A DNA stretch of 64,000 nucleotides, taken from NCBI RefSeq assembly GCF_025447595.1, contig NZ_JAOEJU010000028.1:1-64000 (forward strand). The letters are read 5' to 3'. The stretch's first letter is position 1. Every line of letters begins with the position of its first letter. Source of the DNA: Pseudomonas koreensis. GTDB taxonomy: Bacteria > Pseudomonadota > Gammaproteobacteria > Pseudomonadales > Pseudomonadaceae. The position numbers and the translations under genes were made by a program. The notes under the pieces were generated by a model. The model saw only the letters and a program-made list of their open reading frames with translations. It was not told the origin of the DNA and made no database searches. This document shows, piece by piece, positions 17,668 to 27,302 of this stretch.

Positions 17668-19365
17668 TCACTGCCCCACCGCCACACTCGTCGGCGCTTC
17701 ACCCGGCGTCACGATACTGTTCAGGTCGATGTGTTTCCATTCGGGTTTGGCCCCCAGCCGTGCATTGAAGCGGTAGTTGAAGGTGAACTCATCCGCCGTC
17801 GCCACGCTCAGTGGTTTGCCGTAGACCGCTTCGATTCCCGGCAGGTCGTAGCCCATCAACTGCAACAGGGTCGGGAAGATGTTGTAGTGACTGGAGCGGT
17901 CCTTGTTCGCCGCCAGTTGCGCCGACCAGTCGAGCGTGTGCAACTGATCGCCCTGGATCACCACCAGTGGCACCAGCCCTTCTTCTTCCACCGGATCGCC
18001 GCCACAATGAGTGTTCAGTCCCGGATTCCCACGCTCGTGCAAATCCTGGCCGTGATCGGAGGTGTAGATCAGCAGCGCGTTGTTCAGATTGGCCTGGGTA
18101 AATACCCGGGAGAAGAACTCGCCGACATTCCACAGCACGGTGTTCTTGTAGGCGTTGCGATACAGGATCCAGTCATCCGGCTGGCCGTTGAAACCGGTGC
18201 GTTCGCCAGTGTCGGCAACTTCCGTGAACTGCCCGCGCGGCAAGGTCGGGCGGTAGGCCATGAAAGCGTCCGGGTATTTGTCGTGCACCGGAAAATGCGC
18301 GCCGACCTTGTTGATCAGCACCAGCTCCGGCTTGTCGTCGTTGAGCAGTTCGATCAGCTTGGCGGCAGCGGCCATGTCACGGTCGCGCACGCTGGTCTGG
18401 TCGAATTGCACGAATTCGTCAATGTCCTTTTTCTCGGCATCGTTCATCAGGTTCTGCAGGTTGCCACCGGTGCGCTGGGCGTCGATGTAGACCGTGCGCA
18501 TGCCGGCCTTTTTGGCGTACTGCCAGATCGAGGGCAGCGTGCTGTTGATGCGCATGTAGTCGGCGCGCGTGCCGCCATAACGCAAGGTAACATTGGTGTC
18601 GGCGCTGCAATTGGCGATGGAGGCCGCGTAGCCGTAGTTGAAGATCTCGACACCTGGGTGCGCTTGTTTGAGGTTGCTGTGCACGCCGAACGGCGCATTG
18701 ATGTCCAGGTAATTGCCGGAAATGCTCTCGTCGATGATCAGCACAATGTCATGACCGACCGCCGGACCGTTGCGCGCCAGCGTCACCGGCTCACGCGGGC
18801 CGACGGTGTTGTGCAGCGCTTCGTAGCCGAACAGGTTCAGATAGGCCAGCGGCGTGTACATGATCGGCAAACCCCGCGCGCCCTCCCCGGCCCGCACGAA
18901 CAAAACGGCACTGAGCAGCAGCACGCCGCAAAACGGTGCCGCCACGCGCAAGGCATTGGGCACCGGAATCGAATGACGGGGTTTGAGGCCGATGCCGATC
19001 AGCAACAAAAACCCGTTGAGCAGTCCATGAATGATCGCTCCCCGGTATTGATACGCGGCCTCCTGGATGAAGCCGCCGGAATACACCAGCGAGACGAAGC
19101 TGCTGTAGGTCAGATAATCGGCAGTGACTCTGGTGTACACATCGAAGAACACGGCCGAAATAAACATCGCTAATGCGAACAAGTGTCGAATGAAAGTCTG
19201 ACGTATATAAGCCGTTAGTAATAATGCGAAAGTCAGCGCCAAAAACATCGCGCCAAAAAGCAGTACAGAAAAACCGAACCCGATAGCATTTAACCGCTCA
19301 AGGTAATAATCGGAATAAAACAGCAGATAAATAATTAAAAGCAGTTCTTTCAGATATCGAAACAT
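17668..19365 (-). CDS. Membrane sulfatase / phosphoethanolamine-transferase-like enzyme
   Basis: A 565-residue protein with about five membrane helices in the first 175 residues, then a periplasmic sulfatase-fold domain. DIVLIIDESISGNYLD (about 210-225) carries the metal and nucleophile region, and YTSDHGQDLHERG and NTHCGGDPVEEE supply further metal ligands. This layout is that of EptA/CptA-type transferases, which add phosphoethanolamine to lipid A or core sugars, or of related glycan-modifying sulfatases. The Ser in DESIS takes the place usually held by Thr. It diverges from the exopolysaccharide operon, so a role in that glycan is possible but unproven. Confidence 0.78.
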   Translation of the reverse strand: MFRYLKELLLIIYLLFYSDYYLERLNAIGFGFSVLLFGAMFLALTFALLLTAYIRQTFIRHLFALAMFISAVFFDVYTRVTADYLTYSSFVSLVYSGGFIQEAAYQYRGAIIHGLLNGFLLLIGIGLKPRHSIPVPNALRVAAPFCGVLLLSAVLFVRAGEGARGLPIMYTPLAYLNLFGYEALHNTVGPREPVTLARNGPAVGHDIVLIIDESISGNYLDINAPFGVHSNLKQAHPGVEIFNYGYAASIANCSADTNVTLRYGGTRADYMRINSTLPSIWQYAKKAGMRTVYIDAQRTGGNLQNLMNDAEKKDIDEFVQFDQTSVRDRDMAAAAKLIELLNDDKPELVLINKVGAHFPVHDKYPDAFMAYRPTLPRGQFTEVADTGERTGFNGQPDDWILYRNAYKNTVLWNVGEFFSRVFTQANLNNALLIYTSDHGQDLHERGNPGLNTHCGGDPVEEEGLVPLVVIQGDQLHTLDWSAQLAANKDRSSHYNIFPTLLQLMGYDLPGIEAVYGKPLSVATADEFTFNYRFNARLGAKPEWKHIDLNSIVTPGEAPTSVAVGQ

Positions 19366-19758
19366 GGCGACTCCGGAACGCTTGCGAAGCGTGGAGGGTC
19401 AAGAGTTTGTCGGTCAAATTCTGACACTAGCATCGGGCCATCAAAGCGCAAGAAATGCCGGGTTTTTCATAAAAGCGTCAAAAAAACATTGACTCAAACC
19501 TGACACACCTTGATCACCGGAAGTCTTTGATTTCGAGGGTTACCACCGTTTGTCGCTTTCTTTTTAATGTGAAAAACATGTCAAGAACGGGACAAATCCA
19601 GCTACAGCAAGCACTTGATGGCCATTCGCCCCCAAAAACGGGGGTGTTATACACCTGCAACATGTCATTTTGCTGACATGCTTTTCCAACTCTGCGCTAT
19701 ACCCCTTTTGACAGTTCAAATTCGATCTTCCCACCACCGTCTTACGAGGCACGCCAAT
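19366..19758 (+). promoter_or_regulatory. Divergent control region of the exopolysaccharide operon
   Basis: A 393-base gap between the sulfatase gene and ugd. It holds several GTCA/TGAC dyads: GTCAAATTCTGAC (19413-19425), a GTCA...TTGAC arrangement near 19480, and GTCATTTTGCTGAC (19664-19677). The last sits inside a longer palindrome, CATGTCA-N6-TGACATG (19661-19680). GTCA-N6-TGAC matches the spacing of the known FleQ box (GTCAATAAATTGAC), a c-di-GMP-responsive site at exopolysaccharide promoters. A TTGACA hexamer lies at about 19708, without a good -10. The ribosome site GAGG precedes the ugd ATG. Confidence 0.5.
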
Positions 19759-21111
19759 ATGGACGTGAGCGTATTTGGTACGGGCTATGTTGGCCTGATA
19801 CAAGCTGCAGCACTTGCCGATGTCGGACATCGGGTTATGTGCGTAGATATTGATCCAAACAAGATCAAGCAATTACAACAGGCAGTTCCACCTATTAGTG
19901 AACCGGGCCTGTCGGCAACTTTGGAAGAGAACATCAAATCGGGCCGTTTGTTATTCAGCACCCAGGCGAGCGATGCGGTGGAACATGCCGAACTGATCTT
20001 CATTGCCGTGGGGACGCCTGCCGACGAAGACGGCTCCGCCGACCTCAGCCATGTGCTCAACGTGGCCCGGCAGATCGCCAGTTTCATGGAGGCCGACCGC
20101 ACACTGATCATCAAATCCACGGTGCCGGTCGGCACGGCGGATCAGGTACTGCACACCGCCGAAGAAGAACTGCAGCGACGCGGCAAAAGCGCCCTGGCGG
20201 TGCGTCTGGTGTCCAACCCCGAATTTCTCAAGGAAGGCAGCGCCCTCGCCGACTGCATGCGGCCGGACCGGATCATCGTCGGCACCCGCGACGACCTGGC
20301 CCGCGAGCAGATGAGCGAGCTGTACGCGCCGTTCTGCCGCAACCACGAAAAGCTGATGTTCATGGACAACCGCAGCGCCGAGCTGACCAAGTACGCGGCC
20401 AACGCGATGCTCGCCACCCGCATCAGTTTCATGAACGAGCTGGCCAACCTCACCGAACTGCTCGGCGCCGACATCGAAGCGGTACGCAAGGGTATCGGCT
20501 CCGATCCGCGCATCGGCTATCACTTTATCTACCCCGGCTGCGGCTTCGGTGGTTCGTGCTTTCCCAAAGATTTGCGCGCCCTGCTGCACACCGCCGAACA
20601 CAACGGCATGCCGCTGAAACTGCTGCGCAGCGTCACCGACGTCAACGACAGCCAGCGGCACATCCTGTTCAGCAAGCTCAAGGCGCAGTTCCCTCAAGGC
20701 CTGGCTGGCAAATCGATCGCGATCTGGGGCCTGGCGTTCAAGCCCAACACTGATGACATGCGCGAAGCCCCCAGCCGCTATTTGATGGATGCACTGTGGG
20801 CCGAAGGCGCCAGCGTGCAAGCCTACGATCCGGAAGCGATGTCCGAATGCCGGCGCATTTACGGTTACCGCAATGACCTGCACCTGTGCGCCACTCGCGA
20901 CGACACGCTGGAAGACGCCGACGCCCTGGTGATCTGCACCGAGTGGAAGAATTTCCGCGTGGTGGATTTCGAGCTGCTGGCCAGCAAACTGCGCTCGAAA
21001 GTCATCATCGACGGACGCAATCTCTACAACCCGGAACAAGTGGCGGCCGCCGGCCTGCATTACAGCGGCATCGGTCTGCGCCACATCGCGCCTGACGGGT
21101 TGCGGCCATGA
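19759..21111 (+). CDS. ugd: UDP-glucose 6-dehydrogenase
   Basis: A 450-residue enzyme that oxidises UDP-glucose to UDP-glucuronate with two NAD+. The N-terminal GTGYVGL is the Rossmann nucleotide loop; FGGSCFPKD carries the catalytic Cys (Cys267), and the C-terminal NAD/UDP domain includes WGLAFKPNTDDMRE. The start at 19759 has GAGG upstream and begins right at the Rossmann strand. It is the first gene of the exopolysaccharide operon and overlaps the epimerase start (ATGA), so the polymer probably contains a uronic acid. Confidence 0.95.
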   Translation: MDVSVFGTGYVGLIQAAALADVGHRVMCVDIDPNKIKQLQQAVPPISEPGLSATLEENIKSGRLLFSTQASDAVEHAELIFIAVGTPADEDGSADLSHVLNVARQIASFMEADRTLIIKSTVPVGTADQVLHTAEEELQRRGKSALAVRLVSNPEFLKEGSALADCMRPDRIIVGTRDDLAREQMSELYAPFCRNHEKLMFMDNRSAELTKYAANAMLATRISFMNELANLTELLGADIEAVRKGIGSDPRIGYHFIYPGCGFGGSCFPKDLRALLHTAEHNGMPLKLLRSVTDVNDSQRHILFSKLKAQFPQGLAGKSIAIWGLAFKPNTDDMREAPSRYLMDALWAEGASVQAYDPEAMSECRRIYGYRNDLHLCATRDDTLEDADALVICTEWKNFRVVDFELLASKLRSKVIIDGRNLYNPEQVAAAGLHYSGIGLRHIAPDGLRP

Positions 21112-22145
21112 AAATCCTCGTCACCGGTGCAGCCGGGTTCATTGGTGCTCATTGCGTGCTGCGACTGGTGCGCGACGGGCATCAGGTGATTGGCCTGGAC
21201 AACTTCAACGGCTACTACGATCCGCAACTCAAGCGCGATCGCGTGGACTGGGTGCGCGAACAGACGGGGGATTTCCAGCTCGCCACGATTGACCTGGCGG
21301 ACGCGTCGGCTCTGCAAGCGCTGTTCGTGCGCGAACGGCCACAAGTGGTCGTGCACCTCGCGGCGCAGGCCGGCGTGCGCTATTCGCTGGAGAATCCACG
21401 GGCGTATCTGGACAGTAATCTCGACGGTTTCCTGAACGTACTGGAGTGCTGCCGCCGGCACCCGGTCGAACACCTGATCTACGCCTCATCGAGTTCGGTA
21501 TACGGCGCCAACCAGCACACACCCTATTCGGTGCAGGACGGCGTCAATCACCCACTGTCGTTGTACGCCGCCACCAAGAAAGCCAACGAACTGATGGCTC
21601 ACAGCTACAGCCACCTGTTCGGCATCGCCTGCACCGGCCTGCGCTTTTTCACGGTGTACGGGCCCTGGGGCCGGCCAGACATGTCGCCGATCCAGTTCGC
21701 CCGGGCGATCAGCGAAGGCTCGCCACTGAAACTGTTCAACTACGGCGAACATCAGCGCGACTTCACCTACATCGACGACATCATCGAAAGCATCGCGCGC
21801 CTGATCGAACAACCGCCACGGGCCAATCCCCAGTGGAACCGCGAACAGCCCGACCCGGCCAGCAGCATGGCCCCGTGGCGCTTGTTCAACATCGGCGGCC
21901 AGCACCCGGTGGAACTGAAAACCTACCTCGCCCTGCTGGAAAAACACCTCGGCCAGAAAGCCGTGGTCGAGTTGCTGCCGCTGCAACCGGGCGACGTGCT
22001 CAACACCTGCGCCGAGGCCAGCGACCTGGCCCAGGCCACCGGGTTCCAGCCCCGGATCGAGCTGGATGAGGGCCTGGGGCGATTCATCGCCTGGTTCCGC
22101 GACTACTACCCCACTGCCTGTCACCCACGCGCCGCTCGCGGCTGA
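21108..22145 (+). CDS. NAD-dependent epimerase, UDP-glucuronate 4-epimerase-like
   Basis: A 345-residue short-chain dehydrogenase/reductase-type epimerase. GAAGFIGAH is the NAD loop, ASSSSVYG holds the Ser/Thr of the active site, and YAATKK supplies the catalytic Tyr and Lys. GLDNFNGYYDPQLKRDR is typical of UDP-glucuronate 4-epimerases, and the coupled ugd gene makes that substrate. The expected product is UDP-galacturonate. The specificity is inferred, not proven. Confidence 0.88.
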   Translation: MKILVTGAAGFIGAHCVLRLVRDGHQVIGLDNFNGYYDPQLKRDRVDWVREQTGDFQLATIDLADASALQALFVRERPQVVVHLAAQAGVRYSLENPRAYLDSNLDGFLNVLECCRRHPVEHLIYASSSSVYGANQHTPYSVQDGVNHPLSLYAATKKANELMAHSYSHLFGIACTGLRFFTVYGPWGRPDMSPIQFARAISEGSPLKLFNYGEHQRDFTYIDDIIESIARLIEQPPRANPQWNREQPDPASSMAPWRLFNIGGQHPVELKTYLALLEKHLGQKAVVELLPLQPGDVLNTCAEASDLAQATGFQPRIELDEGLGRFIAWFRDYYPTACHPRAARG

Positions 22146-22163
22146 ACCTCAGCGGAGGACTCC

Positions 22164-22910
22164 ATGACTGGACATGAGAAAGGTGTACCGATCCAACAAT
22201 TGGTGCGTGATAAACGCATGGATCCGGAACAGCGAATGCGCCTCGACGCGGCGATCCATCGTCAGGGTCGCGGCTGGTTCAGCGGCCGTGACGGCGGTCG
22301 CCCGTGGCAACTGTCGCGCACCAATCGGGTGGTGGCCTGCCTTGGCGCGCTGATGATTCTGTTGGTGTTTTCACCATTGCTGATCGGTCTGGCGCTGGCC
22401 ATCAAGTTCACCAGCAAAGGCCCGGTGATGTTCGTGCAGAAACGCACCGGTTATCGCGGGCGCAAATTCGGCATGTACAAGTTCCGGACCATGGTCGCCA
22501 ACGCCGAAGAGCTCAAGGAGTCGTTGCGCCACCTGAACAAGCACGGTGCCGACGCTATCGACTTCAAGATCGACCGGGATCCGAGGATCACCGGGATCGG
22601 CGGATTCCTGCGGCGTACCAGCCTCGATGAACTGCCCAATCTGATCAACGTAGTGACCGGCGACATGCGCCTGGTCGGCCCTCGCCCGACCTCGTTCAAC
22701 GCCTACCGCTACAAGGACAGTCACCTCGCCCGCCTGGCGATCTACCCCGGCATGACCGGCCTGTGGCAGATCTCCGGACGCAGCAATATCGACTTCGACC
22801 AGCGCGTTGAGTTGGACCTCAGCTACATCGCCGAGCAGAGCCTTTTGCTTGATTTGAAGATCCTGTTGAAAACCCCTTTCAAAGTATTCAGCGGCCACGG
22901 AGCAAGCTAA
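22164..22910 (+). CDS. Initiating sugar-phosphate transferase (WcaJ/WbaP C-terminal type)
   Basis: A 248-residue polyprenyl-phosphate glycosyl-1-phosphate transferase that starts glycan assembly by moving a sugar phosphate to undecaprenyl phosphate. It has one membrane re-entrant helix (about 55-80), then KFGMYKFRTM, DPRITGIGGFLRRTSLDELPN and LVGPRP, the catalytic landmarks. It lacks the four-helix N-terminal domain of full-length WcaJ. Its stop shares one base with the next start (TAATG). Confidence 0.92.
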   Translation: MTGHEKGVPIQQLVRDKRMDPEQRMRLDAAIHRQGRGWFSGRDGGRPWQLSRTNRVVACLGALMILLVFSPLLIGLALAIKFTSKGPVMFVQKRTGYRGRKFGMYKFRTMVANAEELKESLRHLNKHGADAIDFKIDRDPRITGIGGFLRRTSLDELPNLINVVTGDMRLVGPRPTSFNAYRYKDSHLARLAIYPGMTGLWQISGRSNIDFDQRVELDLSYIAEQSLLLDLKILLKTPFKVFSGHGAS

Positions 22911-23557
22911 TGGACGGTTCAACCAACAAAAGTCTGAGCATCGCCAGCCCCAGCGAGTCGAACCTGACCTCGACCGTGCTGGACCTGGATCTGCGGATCC
23001 TGTTCCTGACCGCCGCCAACCCCGGCGCCGGCACCACCACCAGCGCCCTGGCCCTGGCCAGTCAACTGGCGCAGATGAGCAGCGGTCAGGTGCTGTACGT
23101 AGACGCCAGCCAGTCGGCGACCAACCTCACGCAGCAACTGAACCTGAACAAGGAGCGCGGCCTGCGCGACCTGCTGTTCAACCCCGACAACCCGCCGCTG
23201 TTGCAGGATTGCGTGGTGCAGGTGTCGAGCCTGCCATTCCACGTGCTGCCCAACGGCCGGCCGATCCGCACCATGGAACACCTGACCGCCGAGCGCCTGA
23301 GCCCGTTGCTCGACCAGTTGGGCAGTCAGTACCGCTTCGTGGTGATCGACGGCGACGCGGTGTATTCGGCCGCCGACACGCTGGTGATCAGCACCCAGGT
23401 CGATGGCGTGGTGTTCGTGGTACGGGCCGAAGACACCCGCTGGGAAGTCGCGCAAGCGGCCGTGCAGCGGTTGACCCAAGCCGGGGCGAAAGTGGTCGGC
23501 AGCGTGTTCAACCGGCGCAAGTACTACATGCCCAAATGGCTGTACAAAAACCTGTAA
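22910..23557 (+). CDS. CpsD/CapB-family P-loop protein with degenerate Walker A
   Basis: A 215-residue member of the bacterial tyrosine-kinase/ParA-like family that partners Wzz proteins. It has Walker A-prime VLYVDAS and Walker B VVIDGDAV, but the P-loop reads NPGAGTTTSA where family members have GxGKS/T: the conserved Lys is Thr. The C-terminus has a few Tyr (KYYMPKWLYKNL), a poor match to the usual Tyr cluster. It may therefore regulate the Wzz partner without kinase activity. It lies between the initiating transferase and the Wza-like exporter. Confidence 0.82.
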   Translation: MDGSTNKSLSIASPSESNLTSTVLDLDLRILFLTAANPGAGTTTSALALASQLAQMSSGQVLYVDASQSATNLTQQLNLNKERGLRDLLFNPDNPPLLQDCVVQVSSLPFHVLPNGRPIRTMEHLTAERLSPLLDQLGSQYRFVVIDGDAVYSAADTLVISTQVDGVVFVVRAEDTRWEVAQAAVQRLTQAGAKVVGSVFNRRKYYMPKWLYKNL

Positions 23558-23578
23558 GCAACCGCGAGGGATGACGCC

Positions 23579-24604
23579 ATGAACGCCAAGATACTGGTTC
23601 TGCTGATGCTGCCGCTCGCAGGTTGCTCAAGCACCTCCGACACTCAAAACATGCCGGTGAATATCCTCACCGCCACCCCGGCCAACGCTCAGGCCACCGA
23701 CATGCCCAAGGTCGAACAGACCCTGCGCCCGCAGGATGTGCTGGATGTGATCTTCCACATCAGCACCAGCGGCTCGGACGCCTACCGCGTGCAGTCGGGT
23801 GACCAGATCGGTCTCAACTTCACCGCTGCCAGCCAGCTCAATGGCAATCAACTGGTGCTGCCGGACGGCACCATCGAGCTGCCGGGCGCCAACACCTCAG
23901 TGAAGATCGCCGGGCTGACCAGCGATGAAGCGCGCCAGGAAATCCAGCGCGCCTATCAGCGCAAACAACTGTTCCAGCCCAACCGCAATCAGTTGACGGT
24001 GCAGATCATCAGCCCGCTGACCAATGAGCAGAACCTGAAAAACGCCCTCAACCATCCGGCCACCGGCATGAGCCGCGAGATCACTGTCGGCACCGACGGC
24101 TACGCGAGCTTCCCGGAAATCGGCGCCGTGCCGCTGCAAGGCATGACCGTCAACCAACTGGAAACCTTCCTCAACAAGAAGTACGCGCAACTGCCGGGGC
24201 GGATGACCGTAGACGTGTTGCTCAAGTCCACCGCCGGCAACGAAATCTATGTGCTGGGCGAAGTCGGTCAGCCGGGCTCCTACCCGATCCGCCGGCCGGT
24301 CTCGGTGCTTGAAGCGCTGACTCTGGCGCGCGGCACCAACGTCAAGGCACGGCTGGATTCGGTGGTGATCATGCGCCGTAACGGCAACCAGGTGCAGGCC
24401 GTGCGTTACGACGTCGAGAAAGCATTGTCGGGCGAGGCGCCGCAAATCGCCTACCTGCAACCGGACGACATGCTCTACGTGCCGAAAACCAAACTGGCCA
24501 GCGCCGGCGAACTCGCCCGGCAACTGGCTGACGTGGTGCTGTTCCAGGGTGTGGGTTTCAGCTTCGGCTACCGCGTCGACAACAAAGACAGCAACAACAA
24601 CTGA
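23579..24604 (+). CDS. Wza-like polysaccharide export lipoprotein
   Basis: A 341-residue outer-membrane export protein with lipobox LPLAGC. The polysaccharide-export domain (YRVQSGDQIGLNFTAA...VLPDGTIELPG) is followed by a second similar block and an SLBB-type segment (YVLGEVGQPGSYPIRRPVSV). Wza proteins form the octameric channel that carries polymer across the outer membrane, working with the Wzz-like protein encoded next. Confidence 0.9.
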   Translation: MNAKILVLLMLPLAGCSSTSDTQNMPVNILTATPANAQATDMPKVEQTLRPQDVLDVIFHISTSGSDAYRVQSGDQIGLNFTAASQLNGNQLVLPDGTIELPGANTSVKIAGLTSDEARQEIQRAYQRKQLFQPNRNQLTVQIISPLTNEQNLKNALNHPATGMSREITVGTDGYASFPEIGAVPLQGMTVNQLETFLNKKYAQLPGRMTVDVLLKSTAGNEIYVLGEVGQPGSYPIRRPVSVLEALTLARGTNVKARLDSVVIMRRNGNQVQAVRYDVEKALSGEAPQIAYLQPDDMLYVPKTKLASAGELARQLADVVLFQGVGFSFGYRVDNKDSNNN

Positions 24605-24621
24605 CTCTCAGGTGACCGATC

Positions 24622-26214
24622 ATGAATCCAAAGGAAAACTACCTGCATGAGTTCTTCAGGATCTTCTTCGCCAACAAGCAACTGGTGAAGCGTGTCTTCC
24701 TGATCTTTGCAGTAATCGCGCTGGTGCTGCCACTGCTGCTCAAACAGAGCTTCGATATCACTGCCCAGGTGATCGTGCAGTCGAAAAAACTTTCCCAGGG
24801 CGACGCCACCACGTCGCTGACCGTGGATAACGCCACCTTCATTCCGCCGTCGCTGGCGGACATGGAAACCGAGAGCAATATCCTGCGCTCGCCGGCGCTG
24901 ATCCGTCAGACCATCAGCGAGCTGCGCGACAAGGGCGAATACACTCCGTCGCCCGGCATGTTCAGCAAACTGGTGAGCGAGCCGTTCAAGCGCTACATCA
25001 GCTCGCCGCTGCGTCAGTACGTGATCAACCCCGTGCGCAACACGCTGGGGCTTGAGACCGATCCGGTGCGCGACACCGCGCTCGATGCACTGACCCAGCA
25101 AGCCATGGACAGCCTGAAAATCGAGACCCTGCCCGGTTCCAACGTGATCTCGATCGTCTACAGCTTCCCCGATCCGCATCAAGGCACGACCTTCGTTTCC
25201 GCCCTGCTGCAAAACTATCTGGTCAGTCGTCAGGCGCTGCAATCGATCGATTTGCCACAGTCGTTCTACGAATCGAAAAAACACCTGTACCAGGTGCGCC
25301 TCGATGGACTGGAAGGCAACCGGCAAGCCTTGCTGGAAAGTGTCGGCGCGTCCGATCCGAAAGAAGAAATCACCTTCCGCCTCAACGCGATCAACACCGA
25401 AGAGCAGGCACTGAACCTGTATCGCGATCGCCTGCTGCAAAGCCAACGCTGGCTGGAATACCTGAAAACCAGCCTGGCCGCCGCCAGCAACAACAAGCTC
25501 AATGACTACACCTTTCCCTACACCTTCACCACCACCGTGGACAACGTGGCGTTTGAAGACCGGGAAATCAAACAGCTCGGCGAGCAACTGACCACCCAGG
25601 TCAGCCGCTACATGAACGATCTGGCCGTGTTCCAGCCCGGCAGTGAGCCGATGCTGCTGACCCGCGAACAAATCGCCCGTACCCGCCAGCAGTTCCTCAA
25701 AGTGGTGAGCAACCGCATCCAGGAACGCACCAACGACCTGGCGGTGGTGCAGCAGGTGATCGATCAGAAAACCGCGCGCATCGCCGAGTTCAAGGCACGC
25801 ATCCACGAACTGCAACAGACCCAGAGCAAGCTGCGGCAAATGGATACCGAGATCGATGCGCTGCACGCCGCTTTCTCGACCTACGCCCAGCGGTTTGCCG
25901 AAAGCAGCACCACCCGTTCGCTGAACGACGACTTGTCCAACGCCCGGGTATTGAGCCCACCGTTCGAGCCGACTGAAGCGGCGTTCCCGAAACCGATGCT
26001 GATCATTCCGTTCGGGCTGTTCACCGGTCTGTTACTCGCGATTGCACTGGTCTACGTGCGTGAGTTCTTCGATCACCGCTTCAAACACCCGGCGCAAATC
26101 AGCCACGAGCTGGGCCTGCCGGTGCTGCTGGTGATCAACGATCAAAATGCACTGCCGAGCAATCCGCACAAGAACTGGACCGTACCAAGCTTCGTGCACT
26201 GGGTGCGCAATTGA
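24622..26214 (+). CDS. Wzz/GumC-type chain-length protein
   Basis: A 530-residue inner-membrane protein with one helix near residues 27-47 and a second near 455-475, and a long periplasmic, largely coiled-coil part between (about 200-440). It lacks a C-terminal kinase domain, which is instead the separate CpsD-like gene two genes upstream. Its role is to set polymer length and contact the Wza channel. The stop is overlapped by the next start (TTGA). Confidence 0.9.
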   Translation: MNPKENYLHEFFRIFFANKQLVKRVFLIFAVIALVLPLLLKQSFDITAQVIVQSKKLSQGDATTSLTVDNATFIPPSLADMETESNILRSPALIRQTISELRDKGEYTPSPGMFSKLVSEPFKRYISSPLRQYVINPVRNTLGLETDPVRDTALDALTQQAMDSLKIETLPGSNVISIVYSFPDPHQGTTFVSALLQNYLVSRQALQSIDLPQSFYESKKHLYQVRLDGLEGNRQALLESVGASDPKEEITFRLNAINTEEQALNLYRDRLLQSQRWLEYLKTSLAAASNNKLNDYTFPYTFTTTVDNVAFEDREIKQLGEQLTTQVSRYMNDLAVFQPGSEPMLLTREQIARTRQQFLKVVSNRIQERTNDLAVVQQVIDQKTARIAEFKARIHELQQTQSKLRQMDTEIDALHAAFSTYAQRFAESSTTRSLNDDLSNARVLSPPFEPTEAAFPKPMLIIPFGLFTGLLLAIALVYVREFFDHRFKHPAQISHELGLPVLLVINDQNALPSNPHKNWTVPSFVHWVRN

Positions 26215-27302
26215 ACACGCCCTCTACCCAGAACGCCGCGCTGCCGATCATGCATTTGCTCAGCAGCGGCGGGTTCTACGGGGCCGAGCGGATGTTGCTC
26301 GATCATTGCCTGGCGACGCCGGGGCAGCACCAGGTGCTGTTTCTCGACGCGCCACCGGAACTGATTGCGCGTTTTCGCGAGGCCGGCGTCGATGCACAAG
26401 GCTGCGCAGGGCTCGCTGCCCTGCTGCGGCACTTGCGTCAGCGGCGCGGTGAACGTCCGTTGATCAACACCCATAATTTCAAGGGGCTGTTGTTCGGTTG
26501 GGTCGGCGCCACGCTGTTGCGCCTGCCGCTGGTGATCACTCAACACGGTTTTACCCCGCGCAGCCGCAAGCAGAAGTTCTACACCTGGCTGAGCCTGCAA
26601 CTGTGCCGCACGGCGTCGGTGGATCGGGTGGTCTGCGTCGCTGAAAGCATCGCGGTGTTGCACCGTCAGGCCAGCGTGCGCGCGGAAAAATTGCAGGTGA
26701 TCCCCAACGGATTGCCGGCAGTCGCCACCCTGCTTTCCGATGCGCCCCGGCAACGCTGGCTCGCCGGATACGTCGGGCGTTTGAGCAGTGAAAAAGGCCC
26801 GGACCTGTTTCTCGACGCGCTGATTCCGCTGTGTCATCAACACCCGCAACTCGACGCGGTGATGCTCGGCGACGGCCCGGAACGCGAAGACTTGCAGGCA
26901 CGGATCGACGCCGCCGGTTTGCAGCAGCGCATCCGCTTGCCGGGTTATCAGACCGACATGGGTCACTGGTGGCAGCAACTCGATGCGCTGGTGATCAGCT
27001 CGCGCACTGAAGGCACACCGATGATTCTGCTGGAAGCGATGCAGGCCGGGGTGCCGGTGGTGGCATTCGGCGTCGGCGGAATTCCCGATGTGCTGGAGCA
27101 CCGCCACAACGGTTTGCTCGCTGCCCCGACCGATAGCGCCGCCCTCGCCCGCCAGCTCGACACGTTGCTGTCCGAGCCAGGCCTGGCGCGGCAACTGCGC
27201 GACAACGCAAAACGCACGCAACAGGACCGCTACGACCTCAAGGCCCTGGCCGAACGCTGGTCGCAGCTGTACATCCGCACGGCACGGGAGGCACGCGCAT
27301 GA
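26211..27302 (+). CDS. Family 4 glycosyltransferase
   Basis: A 363-residue GT-B enzyme. The acceptor domain begins MHLLSSGGFYGAERM, and the donor domain carries GYVGRLSSEKGPDLF and the E-x7-E region EGTPMILLEAM. It starts with TTG at 26211, overlapping the wzz-like stop. It adds one sugar to the lipid-linked repeat unit; specificity is unknown. Confidence 0.9.
   Translation: MNTPSTQNAALPIMHLLSSGGFYGAERMLLDHCLATPGQHQVLFLDAPPELIARFREAGVDAQGCAGLAALLRHLRQRRGERPLINTHNFKGLLFGWVGATLLRLPLVITQHGFTPRSRKQKFYTWLSLQLCRTASVDRVVCVAESIAVLHRQASVRAEKLQVIPNGLPAVATLLSDAPRQRWLAGYVGRLSSEKGPDLFLDALIPLCHQHPQLDAVMLGDGPEREDLQARIDAAGLQQRIRLPGYQTDMGHWWQQLDALVISSRTEGTPMILLEAMQAGVPVVAFGVGGIPDVLEHRHNGLLAAPTDSAALARQLDTLLSEPGLARQLRDNAKRTQQDRYDLKALAERWSQLYIRTAREARA

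Noticed and set aside
17620-19173. 517-codon plus-strand frame opposite the sulfatase
   Set aside because: Shadow frame starting inside a REP; the opposite strand encodes a complete sulfatase-fold enzyme.
19707-19740. Sigma-70 promoter with TTGACA before ugd
   Set aside because: The hexamer is good, but no acceptable -10 sequence lies 16-18 bases downstream.
24568-25866. 432-codon minus-strand frame opposite the Wzz-like gene
   Set aside because: His/Gln-rich shadow; the plus-strand gene has both membrane helices and fits the operon.
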